In this document: positions 1 through 7,733 of the stretch, piece after piece
Layout of the letters: every line of letters begins with the position of its first letter
Position numbering within the stretch: position 1 is the stretch's first letter
Assembly (NCBI GenBank): GCA_951812805.1
Contig: CATOSZ010000003.1
Span: forward strand, 62,001-126,000
DNA from: an uncultured Alphaproteobacteria bacterium
GTDB taxonomy: Bacteria > Pseudomonadota > Alphaproteobacteria > GCA-2731375
DNA: 64,000 nt
Direction of reading: 5' to 3'
Notes under the pieces: model-generated
The model's input: only the letters and a program-made list of their open reading frames with translations
What the model was told of the DNA's origin: nothing
Database searches by the model: none
Program-made: the position numbers and the translations under genes

Positions 1-142
1 GTCGGCACGACCTTCCCTTCACATTCTCGCGAGGTCCGGCATCTCGCGAGGTCCGGGCCGGTCGCCGGGAGGTCGCCCCCGGCGCGCCTAGATGCTATCC
101 CTCCCCGAACGCGTCGCAAACAGCAAAAGGGATGCCCGTGCC

Positions 143-1684
143 ATGAGCTGGGAAGCCGAAGTCGAGGAAATCCACCGCCGCCGCGAGCGGGCGTTGGGCA
201 TGGGCGGGCCCCGGGGCCTGGAGCGTCAGCAGGCCAAGGGGCTGCTGAATATTCGCCAGCGGATCGACGGCCTCGCCGACACCGACAGCTTCCGCGAGCT
301 CGGCCCTTCGGCCGGCGCCTCGGAGCCCGACGGCGGCTTCACGCCGGCCAACTATCTGGTCGGCTTCGCGCGCATGAACGGCCGGCCCTGCGTCATCGGT
401 GGGGAGGATTTCACGGTGCGCGGCGGCTCGCCCAACCCCGCGGGGCTGCGCAAGAGCACCTATATCGAGGAGCTGGCCTGCCATTACCGCGTGCCCCTCG
501 TCCGCCTGCACGAGGGCGGCGGCGGCAGCGTCACGGGCGCCGGTGGCAAGGGCTCGGGCGGCCCCGTCGGCTCCTCCGTCGCGGATCGGCCCCGCTTTCA
601 ATCGGTTGCCCGCACGCTCGCCATGGTGCCGGTGGCGACCGCCGGCCTCGGCGCCGTCGCCGGCCTGCCCGCCGCCCGCCTCGTCGCCTCCCACTTCGCG
701 GTGATGAGCGAGAACTCCCAGGTCCTGGTCGCCGGCCCCGCCGTGGTCGACCGGGCGCTCGGCGAGGGCAAGAGCAAGGAGGAACTGGGCGGACCGGAAA
801 TCCATGCGCGCAACGGCGTGGTCGACGTGGTCGCGGCGGACGAGGCGGGCGCCTTCGAGCTCATCCGCCAGTTCCTCTCCTACATGCCGCAGAACGTCTG
901 GAGCCTGGCGGAAACCGACGACCTCGGCGACGACGCCGACCGGCGCGAGGAGAAGTTGATCTCCATCGTGCCGCGCGACCGCCGGCGCGCCTTCAACATG
1001 CGCAAAATCATCGAGGCGGTGGTCGACGGCGGCGTCTTCTTCGAGATGATGCGGAGTTACGGCCCGGGACAGATCGTCGGCCTCGCCCGTCTCGGCGGCC
1101 AGCCGGTCGGCATCCTGTCGAACGACGGGCGCTATTACGCCGGCGCCATGACGGCGGACGGCGCCCGCAAGGTGCGCCGCCTGATCGAGATCTGCGACAC
1201 CTTCCACCTGCCGGTGGTCAGCTTCGTCGACGAGCCGGGCTTCATGATCGGCGAGGCGGCGGAACGCCTCGGCACCATCCGCCCCGGCACCTCGGCGGTG
1301 CTGGCGGCGGCCGAATGCACCTCGCCCTGGGCCTCCGTCATCGTGCGCAAGTCCTACGGAGTCGCGGGCGCGGCGCACTACGGACCGGACGCCTATGTGC
1401 TGGCCTGGCCCTCGGCCGAGATGGGGCCGCTGCCGCTCGAGGGCGGCGTCGCCGTCGCCTTCCGCCGCGAGATCGAGGCGGCCGAGGATCCCGAAGCGAA
1501 GCGGGCCGAGCTGGAGGCGGAGATGGCGGCCCGCCTCTCGCCCTTCCCGCGCGAGGAATCCTTCGCCATGCACGCGGTCATCGACCCGCGCGAGACCCGC
1601 CCGGCGCTCTGCGAATGGATCGAACGGGTCCGCCCGCTCCTGCCCTCGCTGCTCGGCCCGCGCACTTTCGGCTTCCGCCCCTGA
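143..1684 (+). CDS. Acyl-CoA carboxylase, carboxyltransferase (beta) subunit
   Basis: Carboxyltransferase of a biotin-dependent acyl-CoA carboxylase: it moves CO2 from carboxybiotin to propionyl-, methylcrotonyl- or a related acyl-CoA in the cytosol. The 513-residue protein has the two-lobed crotonase-like layout of the AccD5/PccB/MccB family. A Gly-rich segment (GGGGSVTGAGG) lies in the first lobe; the second lobe contains VSFVDEPGFMIG and an AAHYGPD segment. The ATG at 143 is preferred over an in-frame upstream ATG at 92 because an AAAGGG stretch precedes it and the family begins near SWEAEVEEI. No biotin carboxylase or biotin carrier gene is adjacent, so the substrate cannot be fixed from context. 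Confidence 0.85.
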   Translation: MSWEAEVEEIHRRRERALGMGGPRGLERQQAKGLLNIRQRIDGLADTDSFRELGPSAGASEPDGGFTPANYLVGFARMNGRPCVIGGEDFTVRGGSPNPAGLRKSTYIEELACHYRVPLVRLHEGGGGSVTGAGGKGSGGPVGSSVADRPRFQSVARTLAMVPVATAGLGAVAGLPAARLVASHFAVMSENSQVLVAGPAVVDRALGEGKSKEELGGPEIHARNGVVDVVAADEAGAFELIRQFLSYMPQNVWSLAETDDLGDDADRREEKLISIVPRDRRRAFNMRKIIEAVVDGGVFFEMMRSYGPGQIVGLARLGGQPVGILSNDGRYYAGAMTADGARKVRRLIEICDTFHLPVVSFVDEPGFMIGEAAERLGTIRPGTSAVLAAAECTSPWASVIVRKSYGVAGAAHYGPDAYVLAWPSAEMGPLPLEGGVAVAFRREIEAAEDPEAKRAELEAEMAARLSPFPREESFAMHAVIDPRETRPALCEWIERVRPLLPSLLGPRTFGFRP

Positions 1685-1776
1685 CTTCCCTCGTGGCCCA
1701 GGCGCCGCGCCTTTGACAGCGCGCGCCCGGCGCCCGACCATGGGGAGAGAACACCAGCCCGCGGGGAGGAACGAGC

Positions 1777-2610
1777 ATGAGCACCGCCAAACGCGCCCAT
1801 CTGATCGCCGGGGGCTTTCCGCCCGGCTCGTCGGCCGGCCACGACATGGACTATGCGCGCCTGCAGCTGCTCCAGCGGCTCGGCGGCCGGCAGGGCCTGG
1901 CGGTCACCGTGGCCAACGACTTCCACGACATCGAACGCTGGCTGCCCGGCACGGATTTTCTCGTAACCTACGTCGCCGGCCCCTATCCCGAGGGCGAGGG
2001 CAACGCTGCGCTGCAGGCCTGGCTGGAGGCGGGCGGGCGCTGGCTGGCGCTGCACGGCACCTCCGGCGGCAAGGCGGTAAAGCGGGAGCGTGACGGCCAG
2101 CAGGTCAAGCAGATGGTCCGCGCCGAACATCACGACACGCTCGGCTGCTTCTTCCTCAATCACCCGCCGCTCGCCGAATTCGAGGTCGCCGTCGCCGTCG
2201 CCGGTGGCCACCCGGTCCTGGCGGGCCTGCCGGAACGCTTCGCCGTGCGCGACGAGCTCTATCTGATCGAGCTTCGCGATCCCGCCGCGAGCCACGTCCT
2301 GCTGACGACGGAACTGGTCGAAGACCCCTCGCCGCCGGGCTTCGGCTTCGTCTATGACGAGGACACCTCGCTTCTGCCCGACGGCAAGACCCGCGTCCTC
2401 GGCTATGCCCGCGATGTCGGCGCCGGCGAGGTCGTCTATGTCGGCCTCGGCCACTGCCACACCGGGCGCACCAACACCCAATCCCGGGTCGACGCGTCAA
2501 TTCACGCGGACGGCGTCGTACCCCCCGAATTCCACGGCGTATGGGAAACCGAGGCCTTCGATCGCTTGCTGGAGAACGCCGTCGGCTGGGGCCTCGCCGC
2601 CGCGCCCTAA
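1777..2610 (+). CDS. ThuA-like domain protein
   Basis: A 277-residue protein of the ThuA (trehalose-utilisation-like) family, which has a glutamine-amidotransferase-like fold. Visible landmarks are the N-terminal HLIAGGFPPG strand-loop, the central WLALHGTSGG turn and the C-terminal VVYVGLGHCHTGR segment. Family biochemistry is poorly known, so substrate and role are not assigned. A purine-rich GGGGAGGAA site precedes the ATG. Its TAA stop overlaps the stop of a truncated ATP-grasp copy on the opposite strand, and its last ~25 codons are duplicated about 1.07 kb downstream (from ~3605). Confidence 0.75.
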   Translation: MSTAKRAHLIAGGFPPGSSAGHDMDYARLQLLQRLGGRQGLAVTVANDFHDIERWLPGTDFLVTYVAGPYPEGEGNAALQAWLEAGGRWLALHGTSGGKAVKRERDGQQVKQMVRAEHHDTLGCFFLNHPPLAEFEVAVAVAGGHPVLAGLPERFAVRDELYLIELRDPAASHVLLTTELVEDPSPPGFGFVYDEDTSLLPDGKTRVLGYARDVGAGEVVYVGLGHCHTGRTNTQSRVDASIHADGVVPPEFHGVWETEAFDRLLENAVGWGLAAAP

Positions 2611-2816
2611 GCTTCGATCTCGAAGTCGAGGGCCGCGTGGGCGGTGCGCAGGCTGGCGACCACGGCGGGTGCGGTATCGCCGTGGGCGATGATGAAGCCG
2701 AGGTAGCGTCCGCCCTCCGGCAGGGTTTCGACCGGCTGGCCGAGGGGGATGGGGAACGAGAGGCCGACGATGCCGTCGACCGCCTCGGCCGCCGCCTGGC
2801 CGTGGATGGCGCGCAA
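2534..2816. repeat. Direct repeat copy 1 (thuA end plus ATP-grasp end)
   Basis: About 283 bp that match 3605-3887 in the same orientation at roughly 90% identity by eye. The block spans the convergent 3' ends of thuA and the ATP-grasp gene. Copy 1 is continuous with intact thuA. Between the two copies lies a low-GC insert bounded by palindromes. Confidence 0.85.
2607..2816 (-). pseudogene. Duplicated 3' fragment of the ATP-grasp ligase gene
   Basis: About 69 codons in this frame (ending FEIEA) are nearly identical to the C-terminus of the intact ATP-grasp gene at 3677-4903. Differences are few, for example TAHAALD versus AAHAALE. There is no promoter, start region or catalytic core, so this is a dead copy. 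The similarity continues past the stop into the end of thuA, showing that the original convergent thuA/ATP-grasp junction was duplicated as one block of about 283 bp. Confidence 0.85.
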
Positions 2817-2832
2817 TAGGGGTCACGCAATT

Positions 2833-2895
2833 GGGGTCAGGTCTTGTTTCTTGCCTTCATTAGGACCCTCTAGGCAAAAAACAAGACCTGACCCC
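2833..2895. repeat. REP-like palindrome B1
   Basis: An inverted repeat with 24-nt arms (2833-2856 and 2872-2895) and one mismatch, beginning GGGGTCAGGTCTTG. Its partner with the same core is at 3534-3601. Together they bound the low-GC insert. There is no oligo-U tail on either side, so a mobile or REP-type palindrome fits better than a terminator. Confidence 0.8.
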
Positions 2896-3098
2896 ATTTC
2901 GTTTGTATTGAAATAACGGCAGAAAATCTACAGAATAGGTATGCTGTGATAGAACTCCTGTCGTCCCAGAACTCCTGCAAATCAAATGGTTGTGCACAGG
3001 GTCGCGGGATGAGTTATACTCTCACTACGAGTAGCGGAGTTTCCGCTTTCGGATGACTCCAGGAATGTGGGATTAATATAACGTTGTAGGGTTGGCCC
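2896..3098. other. Low-GC insert upstream of the secreted-protein gene
   Basis: About 200 bp, clearly more AT-rich than the surrounding genes, lying between palindrome B1 and the small secreted-protein gene. It presumably holds that gene's promoter, but no clear -35/-10 pair could be assigned. No other convincing coding sequence was seen. Confidence 0.5.
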
Positions 3099-3461
3099 AT
3101 GCGAGTTCTTTCACTCATCGCTACTCTACTGGTGCTTTTGCAAGACGCTAGTGCGAGCGAGAATGTTCTTAGCCTCCAGTGTGAGAAACCAAGGAAAGAT
3201 ATTTTCACATATGACAAAGGAGTTGCGTCGGGTGAAGATGAATGGTCCGACGGCACAATGCATCCGAGAAAGTATGACTTAGTGGGTTTTGATCCGGGCT
3301 TATTGAAGGCAATTTTTTATACAGTTCAAGAGCGAACCGATGCCGTTGGTCTTATTGCCATTTTTGAAATCAATTTCGCGAATCCAGCGGTCATCGAGCA
3401 TCGCATTGGCCCAGACGTGAATGTCTCATTTGTATTTAAGGGATGCCGCAGGATAAACTGA
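3099..3461 (+). CDS. Small secreted protein of unknown function
   Basis: A 120-residue product that I do not recognise. It has a short signal peptide (MRVLSLIATLLVLLQDASAS, likely cleavage after ASA), then a mature domain with two cysteines (C28 in LQCEK and C116 near the end) that could form a disulfide. Base composition and codon use (AT-rich third positions) differ sharply from the neighbours, and the gene sits alone between palindromes B1 and B2 inside a duplicated flank, so it looks horizontally acquired. The ribosome-binding site is weak. Confidence 0.55.
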   Translation: MRVLSLIATLLVLLQDASASENVLSLQCEKPRKDIFTYDKGVASGEDEWSDGTMHPRKYDLVGFDPGLLKAIFYTVQERTDAVGLIAIFEINFANPAVIEHRIGPDVNVSFVFKGCRRIN

Positions 3462-3533
3462 TGCGCCTTGCCCACTGGTCGCTAACGACGCTGCGGGAGA
3501 GGCTGATCAAGATTGTACAGTCACAGCGTGTTT

Positions 3534-3601
3534 GGGTTCAGGTCTTGTATGGTGAATTTGGATGCCGCTAAAACAAAATTCACCAGACAAGACCTGAACC
3601 C
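3534..3601. repeat. REP-like palindrome B2
   Basis: An inverted repeat (arms about 3534-3560 and 3574-3601) beginning GGGTTCAGGTCTTG, the same core as B1 with one changed base. It directly abuts duplicated copy 2 of the thuA/ATP-grasp junction. Confidence 0.8.
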
Positions 3602-3604
3602 AGG

Positions 3605-3887
3605 ACGGCGTGTGGGAAACCGACGCCTTCGATCGGTTGCCGGGGAACGCGGGCGGTCGGGGTCTGGCGCCGTCCCCTAGGCTTCGATCTCGAACTCGAG
3701 GGCCGCGTGGGCGGCGCGCAGGCTGGCGACCACGGCGGGTGCGGTGTCGCCGTGGGCGATGATGAAGCCGAGATAGCGTCCGCCCTCCGGCAGGGTTTCG
3801 ACCGGCTGGCCGAGGGGGATGGGGAACGAGAGGCCGACGATGCCGTCGACCGCCTCGGCCGCCGCCTGGCCGCAGATGGCGCGCAAG
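3605..3887. repeat. Direct repeat copy 2 (thuA end plus ATP-grasp end)
   Basis: Second copy of the block at 2534-2816. It is continuous with the intact ATP-grasp gene, whereas its thuA part (from GACGGCGTGTGGGAAACC) is a remnant that begins directly after a palindrome. Confidence 0.85.
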
Positions 3888-4903
3888 ACGCCCGTCGCGG
3901 GAATCGGGATCATCATCACGCCGCCGGCCAAGGCCTCGACCGCGCCGTCCCCCTTGCCCGTCGCGTGGCGCAGGATCACCTCCTCCAGCCGCATCTCGCC
4001 CGGGAAGCGGAGCGAGCGGCCGCAATGGCCGCCGATCGAGCGGGCATCGAGTTCGAGCACGACGACGGCATCGCCGTCGACGCGGAGGTCGACATGCACC
4101 GGGCCGTCGATGAGGCCCACCGCCTCGATCGCCGCCTGGGTGCCGGCGACGATGCGCGCCCGGCCTGCGTCGTCGATCGGCGCCGGGTTCACATAGATCG
4201 TCTCCTCGAAGAACGGCCCCTCCAGCGGATCGGGCTTGTCGAAAATCGCCAGGGCATGCAGCCGGCCGCGGGAGATCAGGCCTTCGAGCGCGTATTCCCG
4301 GCCCGGCACGTAGTCCTCGACCAAAAGATGGTCGCCGGCGCGGCCGGGCGTGTCCGCGTCCTCGCGGGCGAGGATGCGGGCGATACGGGGCACCGCGGCC
4401 TCGAATTCGCCCGCGTCGTTGCAACGGATGACGCCACGGCTCATCGCCAGGGTCAAAGGCTTGACGACGCAGGGGTAGGCGACCTCGCCCGCCAGCCGGG
4501 CGATATCGTCATGGATCGAGATCAGGCGGAACGCAGGCCCCGGCAGCCCCGCCGCGGCGATGCTCTGGCGGAAGAGGTATTTGTCGCGGGCGTTGCGCGC
4601 GGCCTCGGGCCGGTTCTGCGCCAGGCCGAGTTCGGTGGCGATCGCCGCCGCCAGCTCCGCGCCCGCATCGTCGACGTTGACCACGGCGTCGAACGGCGCG
4701 TTGGAGGCCATGACGGCGATGCGGCGGACCGCGGCCGGCACATCGGCGAAGTCCAGCGCCACGCCCTGGGCCCCGCCGAGATCGCCCAGCACCAGGTCCC
4801 GGTCCGAGGCAACCACGACCTCGACGGCGAGCTTGTCGGCGGCGGCGAGAAAATCCGCCGCCCGGTAGCTGGCGACCGGGATCAACAGCAGGACGCGCGA
4901 CAT
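3677..4903 (-). CDS. ATP-grasp family carboxylate-amine ligase
   Basis: A 408-residue ATP-grasp enzyme. Such enzymes form an acyl-phosphate on a carboxylate and condense it with an amine or amino acid. Visible are an N-terminal pre-ATP-grasp Rossmann-like segment (SRVLLLIPVASYRAADF), a central ATP-binding region (YPCVVKPLTL, LLVEDYVPGREY), the metal/ATP-binding VVVLELDARSIGGHCG segment, and a C-terminal lobe like those of L-amino-acid ligases. The substrate is unknown. The ATG at 4903 matches the family start (MSRVLLL); the upstream ATG at 4960 is rejected. The stop is just 13 bp after the nfu-like gene's stop position in the same direction, suggesting co-transcription. Its 3' end is duplicated at 2607-2816. 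Confidence 0.75.
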   Translation of the reverse strand: MSRVLLLIPVASYRAADFLAAADKLAVEVVVASDRDLVLGDLGGAQGVALDFADVPAAVRRIAVMASNAPFDAVVNVDDAGAELAAAIATELGLAQNRPEAARNARDKYLFRQSIAAAGLPGPAFRLISIHDDIARLAGEVAYPCVVKPLTLAMSRGVIRCNDAGEFEAAVPRIARILAREDADTPGRAGDHLLVEDYVPGREYALEGLISRGRLHALAIFDKPDPLEGPFFEETIYVNPAPIDDAGRARIVAGTQAAIEAVGLIDGPVHVDLRVDGDAVVVLELDARSIGGHCGRSLRFPGEMRLEEVILRHATGKGDGAVEALAGGVMMIPIPATGVLRAICGQAAAEAVDGIVGLSFPIPLGQPVETLPEGGRYLGFIIAHGDTAPAVVASLRAAHAALEFEIEA

Positions 4904-4916
4904 GCCGCGGCGCGCG

Positions 4917-5750
4917 TTACTTCTGCGAGGGTTGGTAATAGGGGTTGTCGCCGCCCGCATGGTCCGTCACGTCGCGCACCGCGACGAGGTCGGGCAGATG
5001 GTGGAGGATCGTCGACTCGATCCCCTGCTTCAAGGTGACGTCGGCCATGCCGCAGCCCTGGCAGCCCCCTTCCAGCCGGATGTAGACGATCTCGTCCTGC
5101 ACGTCGACTAGGCTGATATAGCCGCCATGGCTGGCGACGGCCGGGTTGATCTGCTGGTCGAGCAGCCGCTGCACCTCGAGTCCAACGTCACTGGAAAGCC
5201 CCGGCATGGCGCTGGTATCGCGCCATTCGCGGACCGAGGTCACCTCGGGCACATAGTGGCGCATCATGTTGCCGATCGGGCCCAGCAGGCCGACCGCCGG
5301 CCCGCTGACCTCCAGCTCGACGACGCCGGCCCGGTAGCCGCGAAGCTGCACGTCGCCGCCCTGGGCCGAAACCGCGGGCTGCACCCGGTTCTCGATCAGC
5401 TCTTCCAATTGGGCGATAATTTCCGCGTCCGCCTCGCTGTCGGCGACCGGTGCGGCGCGGGCCGGGCCCTCGATCACCGGATCGTTGCCCATGAAATGTT
5501 CCATGATCGCGGCCAGCACCTGCGGCTTCACATGATGCCATTCCGCCGCCGCCGCCTTTTCGACCAGCAGGTCGTCGGCGCCGAGCGTCACGGCCCGGAC
5601 GTCGGCGACGTCGAACAGGCGGCGCGCCAGCGGCGAGCCCGCGCCTTCCTCCGCGTTGCGAAAGGTCACCTCGCCGTCGCCCAGCACCTCGCGGCCCGGA
5701 ATGAAGCGCATGCGGTCCGCGTTGGCGGTATCTTCGGTCTGAATGAACAT
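4917..5750 (-). CDS. Nfu-type Fe-S scaffold/carrier with two NifU domains
   Basis: A 277-residue Nfu/NfuA-like protein that would hold a [4Fe-4S] cluster and deliver it to apo-proteins. Residues 1-88 form the Nfu N-terminal domain (MFIQTEDTANADRMRFIPG). Two C-terminal NifU-like domains follow, at about 107-176 and 188-262. Domain 2 keeps the cluster-binding C230-QG-C233 pair. In domain 1 the corresponding GACxGC turn reads GPAVGLLGP and has no cysteine. The start at 5750 is chosen because the domain begins at MFIQTED. Most alphaproteobacterial homologues have a single NifU domain, so the duplicated, half-degenerate arrangement is unusual. Confidence 0.85.
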   Translation of the reverse strand: MFIQTEDTANADRMRFIPGREVLGDGEVTFRNAEEGAGSPLARRLFDVADVRAVTLGADDLLVEKAAAAEWHHVKPQVLAAIMEHFMGNDPVIEGPARAAPVADSEADAEIIAQLEELIENRVQPAVSAQGGDVQLRGYRAGVVELEVSGPAVGLLGPIGNMMRHYVPEVTSVREWRDTSAMPGLSSDVGLEVQRLLDQQINPAVASHGGYISLVDVQDEIVYIRLEGGCQGCGMADVTLKQGIESTILHHLPDLVAVRDVTDHAGGDNPYYQPSQK

Positions 5751-5775
5751 GGACGTGGTCCTCGGGCTTGGGCCT

Positions 5776-6171
5776 CTACTTCGAGGCCTGTTCGATATAG
5801 GCAATGACGTTGGCCCGCCGCGCGGCCTTCTTCCAGCCGCCGAAGGGCATGCGCGACTTGGGGATGAACTTGCGCGGCTTGGTCAGCCAGGCGTCCAGGG
5901 TCTCGGCACTCCATACCACATCCGAGGCCTTCATCGCCTTGGAATAGCGGAAGCCGGGGACGCTGCCCGCCTTGCGGCCGATGACGCCGTGCAAGGAGGG
6001 GCCCTGTTTCTTCTTCTTCGCGGGATTGGCGGCGATGGTATGGCACTTGGAACAGATCTTCTTGAAGTCCTTCTGACCGGCTGCCGCATCGCCGGCCCGG
6101 GCCGGCGTGCCGGCGGACCAGGCGAGCGCGAGTGTGGCCGCCAGGCCGAAGATCAGGGAGAGTTTCGCCAT
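5776..6171 (-). CDS. Class I cytochrome c, periplasmic
   Basis: A 131-residue electron carrier with a signal peptide (MAKLSLIFGLAATLALAWSA, cleavage near ARAG). The heme-binding CSKCH is at residues 40-44 and the probable distal ligand is M108 in KSRMPFGG, a cytochrome c2/c550-like layout. The mature domain is about 105 residues, normal for the family, and Lys-rich (KKKK near residue 53). It lies 25 bp upstream of the nfu-like gene on the same strand. Confidence 0.88.
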   Translation of the reverse strand: MAKLSLIFGLAATLALAWSAGTPARAGDAAAGQKDFKKICSKCHTIAANPAKKKKQGPSLHGVIGRKAGSVPGFRYSKAMKASDVVWSAETLDAWLTKPRKFIPKSRMPFGGWKKAARRANVIAYIEQASK

Positions 6172-6368
6172 GGATTGCACCAATTTCCCGGGGGCCACAC
6201 GGGGCTTCTCCCGCCGGCCGCGCCTCCACCTATCCAACGTATAGCCTCGCCCCCGGAGGGTCCAGGGGCGGAAAACGACAATTTGATCGCGAAAATTCCG
6301 GCCCCGGCCGTGGCGCGCGTGCACGGTTCCAGGCAATATCGGCGCCGATCCAGCCAGGGAGAACGGCA

Positions 6369-7001
6369 ATGAAACTCTATGATTTCCAATTGGCACCCAA
6401 TCCGCGCCGGGTGCGCATCTTCGCCGCCGAAAAAGGCCTGAACCTCGAAACCCAGCAGGTGAACCTGCGCGAGGGTGAGCAACTGCAGGAGGCCTACCTC
6501 GCGCGGAACCCGCGCGGCATGGTGCCGTGGCTCGAACTCGACGACGGCAGCGGCATCGGTGAAGTGATCGGCATCTGGCGTTATCTGGAGGAGATCCAGC
6601 CGGAACCGTCCCTGCTCGGCAACGCACCCGAGAGCGCGGGCCGGACCATCATGTGGTGCACGATCGCCGAGAACGAGGGCTTCACGCCGCTGCTCGACGC
6701 CGTTCACAACGAGGCGCCGAACTTCGCCGGCCGGGCCGCCGGCGGCCTCGAAAAGGTCGAACAGATCCCCGAACTCGGACCGCGCGGGCGGAGCCGGCTC
6801 GGCCACTTCTACAAGATGTTGGACGGCGAGTTGGCCGGACGGCCCTATGTGGCGGGGGAGGCCTATTCGGCCGCGGACATCACGACGCTGGTCACCATCG
6901 ACTTCGCCGCCGCGCGTCTCGAGGTCACCGTGCCCGACGACCACGCCAACCTGAAGCGCTGGTACGACGAGGTTTCCAACCGGCCGAGCGCGCAAGCCTG
7001 A
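6369..7001 (+). CDS. Glutathione S-transferase family protein
   Basis: A 210-residue cytosolic GST. The N-terminal thioredoxin-like domain (MKLYDFQLAPNPRRVRIFAAEKG) includes the cis-Pro segment MVPWLELDDG; it is followed by an all-helical C-terminal domain with the conserved SAADITTLVTIDFA helix cap. It probably conjugates or reduces electrophiles with glutathione; the substrate is unknown. The start is the ATG behind a GGGAGAACGGCA site. A GC-rich hairpin follows the stop. Confidence 0.85.
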   Translation: MKLYDFQLAPNPRRVRIFAAEKGLNLETQQVNLREGEQLQEAYLARNPRGMVPWLELDDGSGIGEVIGIWRYLEEIQPEPSLLGNAPESAGRTIMWCTIAENEGFTPLLDAVHNEAPNFAGRAAGGLEKVEQIPELGPRGRSRLGHFYKMLDGELAGRPYVAGEAYSAADITTLVTIDFAAARLEVTVPDDHANLKRWYDEVSNRPSAQA

Positions 7002-7025
7002 TCCACCCCGGCCCGGTTGCCCTGG

Positions 7026-7055
7026 GGGGAGTGCGACCAAAACTCCGCACTCCCC
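7026..7055 (+). terminator. Terminator-like hairpin after the GST gene
   Basis: A perfect 10-bp stem (GGGGAGTGCG with CGCACTCCCC) with a 10-nt loop, about 25 bp after the GST stop. There is no clear U-tract, so it may be only a partial terminator or a 3'-end stabiliser. Confidence 0.45.
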
Positions 7056-7123
7056 GCCAAAAGGGCCGCCCGCCAAGCCTGCGGGGTTTTAGCCGCGGGG
7101 GCGCTTGCGTTAGGGTCGCGCCC

Positions 7124-7390
7124 ATGACGTTGGCCCGAAGAAAACAGACGGCGGATCGGCGACCATCGCCCGCACAGCTGCGCTATCTCGCGCGCGGCCT
7201 GTCGCAGGCGGGAGGCAAGCTGCCGCTCTTCGACGAGGACGGTCAGGAGATCGATGCGCGCACGGTCCGTGCCTGCATCGCGTCCGGCTGGTCCGAGCCG
7301 TGGTTCGCCAATCCGTTGAAACCGGACTGGCTGGTCTGCCGGCTAACCGACGCGGGACGCGCGGCAGCCGCGAACGGCCACGGCGAGTAG
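7124..7390 (+). CDS. Conserved small hypothetical protein
   Basis: An 88-residue protein. Its layout (QLRYLARGLSQAGGKLPLFDEDG, TVRACIASGWSEPWF, VCRLTDAGR) resembles a short winged-helix fold ending in the LTxxGR turn common to such proteins, but I cannot assign a named family. It could bind DNA; no direct evidence supports this. The truncated nnrU begins 15 bp later in the same direction, so the two may once have formed a transcription unit. Confidence 0.6.
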   Translation: MTLARRKQTADRRPSPAQLRYLARGLSQAGGKLPLFDEDGQEIDARTVRACIASGWSEPWFANPLKPDWLVCRLTDAGRAAAANGHGE

Positions 7391-7404
7391 AGCATGGTCC
7401 GACC

Positions 7405-7617
7405 GTGGTCTCGCAACTGATCGCCACGTTCCTGTTCATCGCCATCCACCTCGGCGTTTCGGGCACCGCGCTCCGCGGGCGGATCATCGCGTCGATCGGT
7501 GAGAAGCCCTATCTCGCCCTCTTCTCCCTCGCCTCCCTCGGCCTGCTGATCTGGCTGTCGAACGCCTATGCGGGGGCCGACTACGTCGAGCTTTGGCCCC
7601 ACAGCCTCGCCCTGGTG
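7405..7617 (+). pseudogene. nnrU: nnrU-like membrane protein, truncated by an IS21 element
   Basis: About 71 codons from a GTG start (VVSQLIATFLFIAIHLGVSG) match the N-terminus of NnrU-family membrane proteins, which accompany denitrification genes: two hydrophobic segments and the SLASLGLLIWLSNAY and ELWPHSLALV stretches. The similarity stops where the IS21 left end (TGTGAATCGGCATGC) begins at about 7618. The rest of the gene is absent from the window, so this is a broken gene. Family proteins are roughly 200 residues. Confidence 0.65.
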
Positions 7618-7733
7618 TGTGAATCGGCATGCAAAACTGACCCACTTTGGTGGGTTATGAGCGGTAAGAATTGACCCACCTGGAACGCTAGCATCCGCAC
7701 GGAACAGTGCGGAGGAAAGAGCAGGTGGTATTG

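Noticed and set aside
1..142. Possible promoter or structured leader before the first gene
   Set aside because: Only a short direct repeat (CTCGCGAGGTCCGG) is visible and no consensus promoter could be supported.
95..1741. A long minus-strand frame opposite the carboxyltransferase
   Set aside because: Composition is Arg/Ala/Gly-rich with no recognisable motif. It mirrors the high-GC gene on the other strand.
3014..3256. An 80-codon minus-strand frame over the secreted-protein gene
   Set aside because: It overlaps a frame with a better signal peptide and lacks a ribosome-binding site.
2833..3601. Palindromes B1 and B2 considered as terminators
   Set aside because: They lack T-tracts, match each other in sequence, and sit at the edges of an insert rather than after genes.
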